DNA from: Streptomyces sp. NBC_01460
GTDB lineage: Bacteria > Actinomycetota > Actinomycetes > Streptomycetales > Streptomycetaceae
Assembly (NCBI RefSeq): GCF_036227405.1
Contig: NZ_CP109473.1
Location: forward strand, 3,906,001-3,970,000
Direction of reading: 5' to 3'
DNA length: 64,000 nucleotides
Shown here: positions 7,988 through 15,678 of the stretch, in pieces
How positions within the stretch are numbered: position 1 is the first letter of the stretch
How the letters are laid out: every line of letters starts with the position of its first letter
Program-made: the position numbers and the translations under genes
The notes under the pieces: generated by a model
Told to the model about the DNA's origin: nothing
Database searches by the model: none
The model's input: only the letters and a program-made list of their open reading frames with translations

Positions 7988-9132
7988 GCTCGCTCCCCGA
8001 GCAGCGCGCCGAGCCGATCCCGGCCCGGCTCGGGCTCGAATCCCTCCGCGCCCCAGCGAAGCGCGGGCACCGTGACGACCAGACCTGCGGAATCCCGCTC
8101 GAGCACATGCACTTCGGCAAGCCTCCGCTGCCCGTCCCTGTCCCGTACCAGGTGAAGGACCACGGACAGCGCCGCCGCGACCTGGCTGTGCAGGGCCGCC
8201 CGATCGAGACCAGCAGCAGTACCCAAGGCCTCCAGGCGCGCCGGAACATGCTCGGCCGCGTTGGCGTGGACCGTGCCGCACCCACCTTCGTGTCCGGTGT
8301 TGAGCGCGGCCAGGAGCTCTGTCACCTCCGCGCCTCGGACCTCTCCCACCACAAGCCGGTCGGGCCGCATACGCAGTGCCTGGCGCACGAGGTCCCGCAG
8401 CGTCACCTGCCCGGCGCCTTCCTGGTTGGCGGGACGCGACTCCAGGCGGACCACGTGCGGGTGGTCCGGGCGCAACTCCGCCGAATCCTCGGCCAGCACG
8501 ATGCGCTCCCGCCGCCCCACCGCTCCCAGCAGGCTCGAGAGGAGAGTCGTCTTCCCCGCCCCCGTCCCTCCACTGATCAGATAGGAGACCCGGGCCTCGA
8601 CCAGCGCGGCCAGGAACCGGTCACCACCGGGCGGGACCGTCCCCGCTGCCACCAGCTCCGCCAGCGTGAAGGCCCTGGGCCGCACCACCCGCAGCGACAG
8701 GCACGTCGAACCGACGGACACCGGCGGCATAACCGCATGCATACGCGTCCCGTCCGGCAGGCGGGCGTCCACCCATGGCCTGGCGTCGTCCAGCCGGCGG
8801 CCCGCTACCGCGGCAAGCCTCTGAGCCAGCCTCCGGACGGCCGCCGCATCCCGAAAGGTGACCTGCGTCAGCTCGAGTCCACCGCCGCGGTCCACCCACA
8901 CGCGGTCCGGAGCGGAAACCAGCACATCGGTCACCGCCGGATCGGCCAGCAGGCACTCGAGCACTCCGGTGCCGACCAGTTCGCCCCGCAGCTCCTCGGC
9001 CGCACCGAGGACTTCCGCGTCGCCGAGCAGGCGTCCCTGTTCCCTCAGGGCTGCGGCCACCCCGGCCGGAGTGGGCGCCGCACCGCTCCGGGCCAGCCGT
9101 TGGCGTACGGCGTCGAGCAACGCGTCAGTCAT
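7984..9132 (-). CDS. tadA: TadA/CpaF-family secretion ATPase
   Basis: A 382-residue GspE/VirB11-superfamily ATPase that would power assembly of the Flp-like pilus. Walker A is ISGGTGAGKTTLL, the Asp box appears as LAEDSAELRP, Walker B lies in RPDRLVVGEVRG, and the His box is HEGGCGTVHAN. The protein lacks the long N-terminal domain of some TadA proteins but has the usual DVLVSAPDRVWVDRGG region. The ATG at 9132 overlaps the tadZ stop as ATGA; a further eight codons upstream remain open but would deepen the overlap. Confidence 0.92.
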   Translation of the reverse strand: MTDALLDAVRQRLARSGAAPTPAGVAAALREQGRLLGDAEVLGAAEELRGELVGTGVLECLLADPAVTDVLVSAPDRVWVDRGGGLELTQVTFRDAAAVRRLAQRLAAVAGRRLDDARPWVDARLPDGTRMHAVMPPVSVGSTCLSLRVVRPRAFTLAELVAAGTVPPGGDRFLAALVEARVSYLISGGTGAGKTTLLSSLLGAVGRRERIVLAEDSAELRPDHPHVVRLESRPANQEGAGQVTLRDLVRQALRMRPDRLVVGEVRGAEVTELLAALNTGHEGGCGTVHANAAEHVPARLEALGTAAGLDRAALHSQVAAALSVVLHLVRDRDGQRRLAEVHVLERDSAGLVVTVPALRWGAEGFEPEPGRDRLGALLGERA

Positions 9133-10268
9133 GATGTCCCGCCCCCGGACGCCCACGCCGGGGCAGCGTCGAAGCGACCCGGTGGATCCGCCAGGTCCCA
9201 GAAAGCCGCGCAGAAGCGAGCCAGTGCGCCACGGGAACTGCCGCCGGGGGGCACGCCGTTGTCCTGGTCCGCGGGCAACCCCGCCTCCATGGGCAGTTCA
9301 CCGACGAGAGGAAGCGCCAGTGCCTGCGCCACCCACTGCTCGTCCAGACCTGTCGTGTAGGGCCCCCTGGTGACGACCCGCAGGTCTTCCAGGACCATGC
9401 CGACCGCCGAGGCCACGCGTTGCGCCGCCGCGACCGCTCTCAGCTCACCGGGCACGACGAGCAGCCCGACATCCAGCTGCGCGAGAGCCTCGGCCACGCC
9501 TTCGTCGACCCGACGCGGCAGATCCACGACGACGACCCCGCCGAGCCGACGCGCTGCGGCGAGTACCGACCGCATGGCCTGTGGCGGCACGACCACCTCG
9601 TCGCCCCGACCCCAACTGAGCACACGCAGCCCGTGCAACGCAGGCAGTGACTCCTCCAGCGCCCCTCCGCCCACCCTTCCCTTCGAACGGGCGAAATCCG
9701 GCCAGCGCAAGCCTTCGGATTCCTCACCACCGAGCAACACGTCGATGCCACCGCCCAAGGGGTCACCATCGACCAGCATCGTCCGCCGACCCGATCGCGC
9801 CGCCGACACCGCCAGCGCACAGGCCAGCGTGGACGCGCCGGCGCCGCCACGCCCCCCGATCACTCCCACTGTGAGCGCGGTCCTGCCCACACCTTCCACC
9901 GCGTTGGCGATCTGGTCGACGAGCCAGCTCTCGGAATCGGGCAGCCTCAGCACGTAATCGGCCCCGACCTCGACCGCGCGGCGCCATACATCAGGGTCGT
10001 CCTGGTCCCTCCCGACGAGCATGACGCCGGGCCGGCGGGACACTCCCCGGCACCGCTGCACCGCGTCGTCACCCACCAGGACGATCGGAGCCCGCTCCCA
10101 GCCACCCCTCTCCCCCGGAGGCCCGTGGTGCACCTCGGGTACCGCTCCGGCCGCAGCACACAGCCGGAGCAGATCATCGAGCAGATCCGCGTCCTCGGTC
10201 ACGATCAACGGCCCGCCCCGCTGCCCTTCGGCGCTCGGCAGGTCCTCCCCTGCGATAGATCCAGCCAC
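9129..10268 (-). CDS. ssd: TadZ/Ssd-like septum-site-determining protein
   Basis: A 379-residue protein with an N-terminal receiver-like region and a C-terminal MinD/ParA-type ATPase (GGRGGAGASTLACALA, a deviant P-loop ending in ST instead of KT). TadZ proteins localise Tad machinery at the cell pole. The actinobacterial version (M. tuberculosis Rv3660c, Ssd) is reported to affect septum formation, and the Streptomyces equivalent has been linked to morphological differentiation. The loss of the P-loop lysine (GASTL) suggests weak or no ATPase activity. The GTG start at 10268 follows GGGGGCGGAG. It is the first gene of the locus. Confidence 0.85.
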   Translation of the reverse strand: MAGSIAGEDLPSAEGQRGGPLIVTEDADLLDDLLRLCAAAGAVPEVHHGPPGERGGWERAPIVLVGDDAVQRCRGVSRRPGVMLVGRDQDDPDVWRRAVEVGADYVLRLPDSESWLVDQIANAVEGVGRTALTVGVIGGRGGAGASTLACALAVSAARSGRRTMLVDGDPLGGGIDVLLGGEESEGLRWPDFARSKGRVGGGALEESLPALHGLRVLSWGRGDEVVVPPQAMRSVLAAARRLGGVVVVDLPRRVDEGVAEALAQLDVGLLVVPGELRAVAAAQRVASAVGMVLEDLRVVTRGPYTTGLDEQWVAQALALPLVGELPMEAGLPADQDNGVPPGGSSRGALARFCAAFWDLADPPGRFDAAPAWASGGGTS

Positions 10269-10770
10269 GATCTCCGCCCCCTTCTCCCTGTCCCTTCAGT
10301 GCGGTTTCGCGGGGATCTCGAACGCTTCCGAGATGCGCGATTCCGGAACCCACGGACTTCGCGGGTGGAATCACCATGCAGCCGCTCGGAAAAACTTGTG
10401 GATCTTGCTCAAGAACTGTGGAGAACTCCAGCGCTGTGAATAACTCCATAGCTCGAACAGGGGACTTTCGGAGCGCACCTCTTCCACTACGCACAGTGAC
10501 GGTGCATGATCGGGTGGATCACCGGAAGAGGAGTGGGAGCGTCAAGGGCACTGCGGGAAGGCGAGCCCGACCCCCTGCCGAAAACGCATCCGGACATGCG
10601 ACGACCCCCGCCGGGGGGGAGAGCGGGGGTCGTCCCCACGGCCGACTCGGGGGGGGAGGAGTCGGACCGGGTTAGCACGGTCGCGAACGATCCGTGACTT
10701 CCATGGTGTACCCGAGCCCCTTCTCAGGCAAACCCACCCGCCGGAGCTTTACGCCGAATGGCGGGCCCCT
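10269..10770. other. Divergent intergenic region between ssd and the HAD gene
   Basis: About 500 bases with no supported gene. It should contain the divergent promoters of the Tad locus and of the HAD phosphatase. The part near 10390-10450 is AT-richer with CTTGTGGAT and CTGTGGAGAA; these look DnaA-box-like but do not form a cluster. A strong hairpin lies at 10601-10633. Confidence 0.6.
10601..10633. terminator. 11-bp hairpin between ssd and the HAD gene
   Basis: ACGACCCCCGC and GCGGGGGTCGT form a perfect stem around an 11-base G-rich loop. Between divergent genes this is not an expected terminator site, so it may be an attenuator or a cruciform element in the HAD leader. Confidence 0.45.
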
Positions 10771-11610
10771 ATGCTCAGCTTTGTGGAAAACTGCTTCTCA
10801 CCGCGCTCAGCAGCCTTCTTTGACCTGGACAAGACGGTCATTGCGAAGTCATCGACGCTGACCTTCAGCAAGTCCTTCTACCAAGGCGGGCTGATCAACC
10901 GCCGCGCCGTACTGCGCACCGCATACACACAGTTCGTCTTCCTTGCCGGGGGCGCGGACCACGATCAGATGGAGCGGATGCGCGACTACCTCTCGGCGCT
11001 CTGCAAGGGGTGGAACGTCCAGCAGGTCAAGGACCTCGTCGCCGAGACCCTGCACGAGCTGATCGACCCGATCATCTACGACGAGGCGGCAACCCTCATC
11101 GAGGAGCACCACACCGCCGGCCGCGACGTGGTCATCGTTTCGACCTCCGGCGCCGAAGTCGTGGAACCGATCGGGGAACTGCTCGGCGCCGACCGGGTGG
11201 TCGCCACCCGGATGGTCGTGGGGGATGACGGCTGCTTCACCGGCGAGATCGAGTACTACGCCTACGGCCCCACCAAGGCGGAGGCGGTCAGGGCGCTCGC
11301 CGAATCGGAGGGCTACGACCTCTCGCGCTGCTACGCGTACAGCGACTCCGCCACCGACGTACCCATGCTGGAGTCGGTAGGTCATCCGCACGCCGTCAAT
11401 CCGGACCGGGCGCTGCGGCGCGAGGCCACCCTGCGGGAATGGCCGATTCTCGTCTTCGACCGACCGGTCCGGCTCAAGCAGCGCCTGCCCGCGTTCTCGA
11501 TGCCGCCTCGACCGGCCCTGGTGGCCGCCGCCGCACTGGGCGCGGCAGCCGTGACGGCGGGCGTGGTCTGGTACGCCAACCGCCGCCGCGCCGCCGCACT
11601 CGCCACCTGA
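10771..11610 (+). CDS. HAD-IB family phosphatase with C-terminal membrane anchor
   Basis: A 279-residue SerB-like haloacid dehalogenase-superfamily hydrolase. Motif I is FFDLDKTV with Asp18 (nucleophile) and Asp20; motif II is in VIVSTSGAEVV; motif III lysine is in GPTKAEAV; motif IV is YSDSATDVPML. Residues about 245-268 form a hydrophobic helix followed by NRRRAA, suggesting a C-terminal anchor with the catalytic domain cytoplasmic. The substrate is unknown; a phospholipid-linked substrate is possible for this subclass. It is divergent from the Tad locus, an arrangement I also recall for Rv3661/Rv3660c. No clear SD precedes the ATG. Confidence 0.85.
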   Translation: MLSFVENCFSPRSAAFFDLDKTVIAKSSTLTFSKSFYQGGLINRRAVLRTAYTQFVFLAGGADHDQMERMRDYLSALCKGWNVQQVKDLVAETLHELIDPIIYDEAATLIEEHHTAGRDVVIVSTSGAEVVEPIGELLGADRVVATRMVVGDDGCFTGEIEYYAYGPTKAEAVRALAESEGYDLSRCYAYSDSATDVPMLESVGHPHAVNPDRALRREATLREWPILVFDRPVRLKQRLPAFSMPPRPALVAAAALGAAAVTAGVVWYANRRRAAALAT

Positions 11611-12107
11611 CCTGACACAGCACTCAAGGGGCCCCGCTTCCCCGCACCCCGCGCCACAGCCCACCCACGACGTACACCCGGAATGCCTGTCTCGACAGCA
11701 TTTGAAGGCAAAAGTAAAGAAGCGTGGCCAGGACTTCCGCTCACCCTGGTCCAGGAGTACAAAGGATTCAACGGCCCGCGAGACCGAAGGACATCCGAGA
11801 GGATCACCTTTTCACGCAGAGATGGCCCCACGGACCGAGTACGGAAGCCGGGTACCCACGCGACGTCGACCCGTCGATTACGGGCCAGCCGCACCAGGGA
11901 CGGGCAAAGAACCCGACCTGATGGGCACATATCGAGGACGCTTGGTAACTGGGCGGACGTGCCAGCGGCGGTACCGGAGACGGTACCGCCGCAACCCTTT
12001 CGGGGGTATCACGCCGCGCACCCGCAGCCGGCGCCACTCGCCGCATCACCCGCCGCACCGGGATCCAGCGCCACCGCTCAGCCACCACACTCGCGCGCTC
12101 GACCGGT
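11611..12107. other. Convergent intergenic region with lower GC
   Basis: About 500 bases between two converging genes. The stretch 11690-11840 is visibly AT-richer than its surroundings. Open frames across it have unusual composition and no start signals. The only clear structure is the hairpin at 11965-11992. Confidence 0.6.
11965..11992. terminator. Bidirectional terminator between HAD and Fic-like genes
   Basis: GCGGCGGTACCG and CGGTACCGCCGC form a perfect 12-bp stem with the stable GAGA tetraloop, followed by CAACCCTTT on the plus strand. Its position between converging genes suits termination in both directions. Confidence 0.75.
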
Positions 12108-12932
12108 TCAGGCCGCGCCGCGCTGCAGCGCCTCACACACCGCCGTGGATTCCCTTACGCCGAGACCCACCGAACGGCCGCAGTGGGCGATCCAGGCGGC
12201 CATACCCTCCGGCCTGCCGGAGAGATAGCCCTCGAACGCCGCCACATAGGCCGCACGCCCCTGCTCCGCGTGCCCGACCTCGGCAGGGCAGATCGACTTG
12301 GGGTCGAGCCCACTTCCGATCAGCACGATCCGCTCGGCCGTACGGGCGACCAGTCCGTTGTGCGACCCGAAGGGGCGCAATGCCAGCAACTCGCCGTGCA
12401 CCACCGACGATGTCACCAGGGCGGGCGCCGAGCTACCGGCGATGACCAGCCCGGACAGCCCTTCGAGCCGCCCGGACACCTCGCCCGCGTCCGGGACCGG
12501 AGCCTCGATCAATGGCTCGTCGACCGGCTCACCTGCCAGGCGGGGCCGGCCGACCGTGTCATCGGGAGTCGCGCCGCCCGCCGCCACCAGATGCAGCCGG
12601 GCCAGAACACGCAGGGGTGACTGCCGCCAGATCGAGAGCAGTTGCCCGGCCTCCGCCGTGAGCCTGAGGGCCGCACCGACGACGCGCGCCTCGGCCTCAC
12701 CGCTGAAGTCCGTACGCCGACGGACCTCCTCGAGATTCCAGTCGGCCCCCGAGAGCGCCGCCGAACCACGAGAGCCCCGCAGGGCCGCCTCCGCAGTGAC
12801 CTCGTTGCTGCGGCGCCGCATGACGCGGTGCCCGTAGACCCTGTCCACCGCCTTGCGCACGGAGTCCACCGCGTCGGCCACGCCCGGGAGGTCGGCGAGG
12901 GCGGCAAGCGGGTCCGAGGAAGTCGTACTCAT
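12108..12932 (-). CDS. Fic/DOC-like protein with degenerate active-site motif
   Basis: A 274-residue helical protein with Fic-like layout: GSAALSGADWNLEEV near residues 57-71 resembles the N-terminal helix region of Fic proteins, and RPFGSHNGLVAR at 186-197 aligns without gaps to the Fic core HPFx(D/E)GNGRxxR. Pro, Phe, the Asn-Gly pair and the final Arg are kept, but the catalytic His is Arg, the acidic residue is Ser and the first core Arg is Leu. AMP transfer is therefore unlikely; binding or another chemistry is possible. The ATG at 12932 has no SD; TAGCCT lies 8 bases upstream, so the mRNA may be leaderless. The family call is from motif shape only. Confidence 0.6.
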   Translation of the reverse strand: MSTTSSDPLAALADLPGVADAVDSVRKAVDRVYGHRVMRRRSNEVTAEAALRGSRGSAALSGADWNLEEVRRRTDFSGEAEARVVGAALRLTAEAGQLLSIWRQSPLRVLARLHLVAAGGATPDDTVGRPRLAGEPVDEPLIEAPVPDAGEVSGRLEGLSGLVIAGSSAPALVTSSVVHGELLALRPFGSHNGLVARTAERIVLIGSGLDPKSICPAEVGHAEQGRAAYVAAFEGYLSGRPEGMAAWIAHCGRSVGLGVRESTAVCEALQRGAA

Positions 12933-13034
12933 AAGTAGGGAGGCTACGCGTCCCACGTCCGGATGCCGCCCAGGAGTGGCCTTCTTCACGAAGAGTGACA
13001 GCACTGAGCGATGGCACCGCTACCCTAGGTGAAC

Positions 13035-14030
13035 ATGAAGATCGCTTTCGTGGGGAAGGGCGGCAGCGGCAAGACCACGCTGTCCTCGCTCTTCATCCGC
13101 CACCTCGCTGCCAATGAAGCCCATGTCGTCGCGGTGGACGCCGACATCAACCAGCACCTCGGAGCCGCCCTCGGCCTGGACGAGACGGAGGCGGCCGCGC
13201 TGCCCGCCATGGGCGCACAGCTGCCCCTCATCAAGGACTACCTCCGAGGAAGTAACCCCCGCATCGCCTCCGCGGCGACGATGATCAAGACGACGCCCCC
13301 GGGGGAAGGGTCCCGGCTCCTCCGTGTCCGCGAGGAGAACCCGGTCTACGACGCCTGCGCCCGTACGGTCCGTCTCGACGACGGGGACATCCGGCTGATG
13401 GCCACCGGCCCGTTCACCGAGTCCGACCTCGGTGTCGCCTGCTACCACTCCAAGGTCGGGGCGGTCGAGCTCTGCCTGAACCACCTGGTCGACGGCCCGG
13501 ACGAGTACGTGGTGGTCGACATGACCGCGGGGTCGGATTCGTTCGCGTCGGGAATGTTCACCCGTTTCGACCTGACCTTCCTCGTCGCCGAACCGACCCG
13601 GAAGGGAGTCTCCGTCTACCGCCAGTACAAGGAGTACGCGCGGGACTTCGGCATCGCGCTGAAGGTGGTGGGCAACAAGGTGCAGAGCGCGGACGATCTC
13701 GACTTCCTGCGTGACGAGGTCGGCGACGACCTGCTGGTCGGCATCGGCCAGTCCGACTGGGTACGGACGATGGAGAAGGGCCGCCCCGCCCCGTTCGATC
13801 TGCTGGAGGCGGACAACCGGATGGCCCTGCAGGCCCTGCAGAACGCCGCGGAGGATTCGTACGAGCTGCGTGACTGGGAGCGCTACACACGGCAGATGGT
13901 GCACTTCCATCTGAAGAACGCGGAGAGCTGGGGCAACGAGAAGACGGGCGCCGACCTGGCTGCCCAGGTCGACCCCGCCTTCGTCCTTCACGAGCACTGC
14001 GCGGAAACGGGTGCCGCTCAGCCGGTCTGA
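13035..14030 (+). CDS. CooC/MinD-like P-loop ATPase
   Basis: A 331-residue SIMIBI-class ATPase starting MKIAFVGKGGSGKTTLSSL. The deviant Walker A has both lysines, as in ParA, MinD and CooC; switch II follows at VVDMTAGSD. CooC-type proteins insert metals into enzymes, while ParA-types position cargo; the sequence does not decide between them. A GTG six bases upstream (13029) is in frame, but TACCCT at 13021-13026 is spaced for a leaderless transcript starting at the ATG. It is divergent from the Fic-like gene, and its 3' end overlaps the convergent lipoprotein gene by 13 bases. Confidence 0.8.
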   Translation: MKIAFVGKGGSGKTTLSSLFIRHLAANEAHVVAVDADINQHLGAALGLDETEAAALPAMGAQLPLIKDYLRGSNPRIASAATMIKTTPPGEGSRLLRVREENPVYDACARTVRLDDGDIRLMATGPFTESDLGVACYHSKVGAVELCLNHLVDGPDEYVVVDMTAGSDSFASGMFTRFDLTFLVAEPTRKGVSVYRQYKEYARDFGIALKVVGNKVQSADDLDFLRDEVGDDLLVGIGQSDWVRTMEKGRPAPFDLLEADNRMALQALQNAAEDSYELRDWERYTRQMVHFHLKNAESWGNEKTGADLAAQVDPAFVLHEHCAETGAAQPV

Positions 14031-15379
14031 CCGGGCGGAGTGGCGCCGGGACCGACCTCCTGGTCCGCGCTCCCACCGACCCCCTTGCCTGCCGGCTCGT
14101 CCGCCGGCCTGGCAGGCACGGGGCTGGCCGCAGGCTTCCCCGGAGCCGTTCCCGCGAGGAAGGCCGTCCAGCCCGGCTCGGGCTCCTGCCCCACCTTCAG
14201 TGTTCCCAGCTTCGCGAGCACCGCGGGATCCTGCGCGTCCAGCCAGTCGGCGAGCTGGCGGAAGGACACACATCGCACGTCCTGCTGAGTGCACACCGTC
14301 TTGATCGTCTCCTCGACCGCGCGCATGTAGCTGCCGCCGTTCCAGGATTCGAAGTGGTTACCGATGATCAGTGGCGCACGGTTGCCGTTGTAGGCGCGGT
14401 CGAACGCCTGGAGCAGGCCGTCCCGCATCTGGTTTCCCCAGTACTCGTGCTTGTCCGGGTCGCCCTGTGTCGTCGTGCCGGACTGGTTGAACATGAAGTT
14501 GTAGTCCATCGACAGCGTCTCGAACGCGCGGCCCGGTACGGGGACGAGCTGCAGCGGGAGGTCCCAGAGCCCGTCCTTCTTCGCCGGCCAGACCTGATTG
14601 CCGACGCCGCTGGAGTCGTAGCGGAATCCCATGGTCCGTGCGGCGGCGACCATGTTCTTCTGGCCCTCCAGACACGGGGTGCGTGCGCCGATGAGCTCCT
14701 TGTCGTAGTCGAAGGGCAAAGGGGCCTCGCCCTTGAGAGCCGGGGTGTTGGTCTTCCACCCCTTCACGAACGCCTTCGCCTGGCTGATCTCGCTCTTCCA
14801 CTCCTCCACCGACCAGGTGCCCACACCCCCGTCCGGCCCACAGAAGTGCCCGTTGAAGTGGGTACCGATCTCGTTTCCGTCCAGCCACGCGGCACGCAGC
14901 TCCGTCAGCGTGTGCCGAATTCCCTCGGTGTCGTTGAACCCGATGTCGGAGCGGCCCGCCGCGTGCTGGGGCGGGTCGTAGAGAGCCTTCCTCTCCTCCG
15001 GCAGGAGGTACACGCCGCTCAGGAAATACGTCATCCTCGCGTCGTACTTCTTCGCGACCTCCCGGAAATGTGAGAACAGCTTCTGGCTGTCCTCGCCCGC
15101 ACCGTCCCAGGAGAACACCACGAATTGCGGAGGCTTTCGGCCTGGCACGAGACGCTTGACCGCGGGAAGTTTCGGCTGGGCTCCCGTGAAGGCCGTGGAA
15201 CCGTCACCGATGAGGTCGACCGCCGCCTTCGGCGCCGCCGCCGGCGAGTTCCCCTCAGCCGCTCCCCTCCCGGCTCCGGGGCCGGCAGCCCCCGTGCCGG
15301 GGCCCGAACAGCCGGCGAGACCGGCGACCAGGGCCGTGACCACGGCACCCAGGGCGATCCGCTTCGTGGCGGCCATCAT
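14018..15379 (-). CDS. Secreted lipoprotein, polysaccharide-deacetylase-like
   Basis: A 453-residue protein with a lipobox (VAGLAGC, Cys24) after a hydrophobic signal. A Gly/Pro/Ala linker precedes a NodB-like domain: FVVFSWDGAGED takes the place of the catalytic TFDDG loop, and NEIGTHFNGHF supplies an HxxxH-like metal pair. Cysteines near residues 195, 246, 368 and 374 could form disulfides. The C-terminus is Pro/Gly-rich and low in structure. It is probably an extracytoplasmic carbohydrate esterase or a non-catalytic relative. The start has GAGGGTGG upstream; a second ATG follows immediately. The 3' end overlaps the convergent ATPase gene. Confidence 0.75.
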   Translation of the reverse strand: MMAATKRIALGAVVTALVAGLAGCSGPGTGAAGPGAGRGAAEGNSPAAAPKAAVDLIGDGSTAFTGAQPKLPAVKRLVPGRKPPQFVVFSWDGAGEDSQKLFSHFREVAKKYDARMTYFLSGVYLLPEERKALYDPPQHAAGRSDIGFNDTEGIRHTLTELRAAWLDGNEIGTHFNGHFCGPDGGVGTWSVEEWKSEISQAKAFVKGWKTNTPALKGEAPLPFDYDKELIGARTPCLEGQKNMVAAARTMGFRYDSSGVGNQVWPAKKDGLWDLPLQLVPVPGRAFETLSMDYNFMFNQSGTTTQGDPDKHEYWGNQMRDGLLQAFDRAYNGNRAPLIIGNHFESWNGGSYMRAVEETIKTVCTQQDVRCVSFRQLADWLDAQDPAVLAKLGTLKVGQEPEPGWTAFLAGTAPGKPAASPVPARPADEPAGKGVGGSADQEVGPGATPPGQTG

Positions 15380-15678
15380 CCGTCCACCCTCTTCCTTGCA
15401 GGATTCGTGCGGTCAAGTGCCGATGCGGCGCGGCCAACCTCACACGCAGCCCTGCTGGAATCAGTACGACAAGCCGAATGAAAAGCTGCTTATTCACTTG
15501 AACGAGTGGCTCATTGGGCTATCTGCTCGAAAACATGGACACCCTTCTTTACTCTCCATTACGATTCATTTACGGAGAGTTGAGAAATCCCGCCGCTGTA
15601 CCCCACCGCTGCACGCCGTGACCCACGGCCGCTGTCACTCATTTACCGCGACCGCGCTGCCCCGGAGGAGACGGGAAC

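Noticed and set aside
12108..12932. Oxidoreductase annotation for the Fic-like gene
   Set aside because: No nucleotide-binding or redox motif is visible; the only recognisable signature is the degenerate Fic loop.
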